A DNA stretch of 64,000 nt from Verrucomicrobiota bacterium (lineage in GTDB: Bacteria; Verrucomicrobiota; Verrucomicrobiia; Opitutales; Opitutaceae). The translations under genes were made by a program, and so were the position numbers. Shown here piece after piece: positions 63,397 to 64,000 of this stretch (positions are counted from its first letter, which is position 1; each line of letters opens with the position of its first letter). The DNA lies in assembly GCA_016235555.1 (NCBI GenBank), contig JACRKC010000129.1, positions 1 through 64,000 on the forward strand. The letters are read 5' to 3'. The notes under the pieces were generated by a model. The model did not search any database. It had not been told where the DNA came from and worked only from the letters and a program-made list of their open reading frames with translations.

Positions 63397-64000
63397 TTAG
63401 GCCGACGCTCCGGCGGCGGACTCCGCGGCTTCGGCGCGGTGCTTCAGGGCATCGATCAAACCGGGAAAAATAAACCGGTGAAACGGCACCACGGCATACC
63501 AGTAAAGGTAGCCCGGCAGGCCGTGCGGTTCGAAAAACGCCGTCTGCTCCACCCGCGCGCCCTCCGCGTCGGGCTGCACCTCGAACTGGAGCCACGCGCG
63601 GCCGGGGAGTTTCATCTCGGCGCGCAGCCGGAGCAGATGCGGCTCCTCCAACGCCTCCACGCGCCAGAAATCCACCGGATCGCCGACGATCAGCTCGTGC
63701 GGCCGGCGCCGGCCGCGGCGCATACCGGTGCCACCGACCATCCGGTCCATCAGACCGCGCAGCTGCCAGAGGAAGTTGCCCGCCGGCCAGCCCTCGTCGC
63801 CGCCGAGCGAACAGATCGCGTCGAACACCCGCTGGGGCGCCGCCCGCACCCGCCGCCGCCGGCTGTCGAGCAACATGCCCTCGAACGACCGCAACGCGTC
63901 CGCCTCCGGCTGATCCGGCGAAAAACTGGAGAGGCTCGACGCCCACGTGGTTTCCACGTCGTCGGCCGCGAGTCGGGCCAGCGCCTGCCGCACCGCTTCG
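63397..64000 (-). CDS. SDR-type oxidoreductase, C-terminal DUF2867 domain (cut by window end)
   Basis: The frame is open to the window edge, so only the C-terminal 200 residues are visible. They show the DUF2867 domain, an SRPBCC-like fold: LDSRRRRVRAAPQRVFDAI, GGDEGWPAGNFLWQLRGLMD RMVGGTGMRRGR, VGDPVDFWRVEALEEPHLLR LRAEMKLPGRAWLQFEV and PGYLYWYAVVPFHRFIFPGL. In related proteins this domain follows an NAD(P)-binding short-chain dehydrogenase domain, which would lie beyond base 64000. It is transcribed in the same direction as the nuo operon, upstream of nuoA. Confidence 0.87.
   Translation of the reverse strand, partial: EAVRQALARLAADDVETTWASSLSSFSPDQPEADALRSFEGMLLDSRRRRVRAAPQRVFDAICSLGGDEGWPAGNFLWQLRGLMDRMVGGTGMRRGRRRPHELIVGDPVDFWRVEALEEPHLLRLRAEMKLPGRAWLQFEVQPDAEGARVEQTAFFEPHGLPGYLYWYAVVPFHRFIFPGLIDALKHRAEAAESAAGASA

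Overview
The window is GC-rich chromosomal DNA that most likely comes from a Verrucomicrobiota bacterium of the Opitutaceae type. The reasons are a TonB-dependent receptor with the 'ELSPFEV' start of its mature region that is typical of that group, Tat-exported sugar isomerase, oxidoreductase and glycosidase-like proteins, a sulfatase, a receptor-kinase hybrid with a beta-propeller sensor, and very many palindromic intergenic repeats. I recognise no rRNA, tRNA, CRISPR array, integrase, transposase or phage gene. No taxon was confirmed by a search.

Layout. 1-13.9 kb: a Tat-exported glycosidase-like protein, glycyl-tRNA synthetase, a SWIM/SNF2 helicase, a SYLF-domain protein, a B12-binding radical SAM protein, two poorly known proteins and an exported-looking isoaspartate methyltransferase. 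14-21 kb: a lone DUF262/HNH protein (possible phage defence), a sulfatase and a TonB receptor. 21-31 kb: small housekeeping and accessory genes, including a Sel1-repeat gene lying between two perfect 76-bp copies of the 3' end of an acetyltransferase gene, two tandem DUF2007 genes, a di-iron Fe-S repair protein, a large S9 peptidase and a damaged kinase-like gene with a small partner. 31-46.6 kb: an M48 membrane protease, a 1507-residue hybrid histidine kinase, Tat-exported sugar isomerase and oxidoreductase, a beta-helix protein, 6-phosphogluconate dehydrogenase, two small membrane proteins and a GltD-like oxidoreductase. 46.7-50.3 kb: three toxin-antitoxin pairs, each joined by a GTGA overlap; the first toxin is broken by a palindromic repeat. 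50.3-63.2 kb (minus strand): a complex I-type operon nuoABCD-HIJK, then two NuoL/MrpD-like antiporter subunits with a small membrane protein between them, then nuoM and nuoN. No nuoE, nuoF or nuoG is present. The window ends inside an SDR/DUF2867 gene.

The most unusual feature is the repeat landscape. At least fifteen families of palindromes of about 50-190 bp fill the gaps, some nested inside one another. One family has three copies of about 143 bp with long terminal inverted repeats. Copies or half-copies of families that also occur between genes lie in frame inside three genes: an antiporter-like subunit, nuoC and the SNF2 helicase. A further one breaks a PIN toxin. This resembles the protein-coding palindromic elements known from Rickettsia, but the sequences here are different. 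No element carries a transposase, so any movement would have to be driven in trans.
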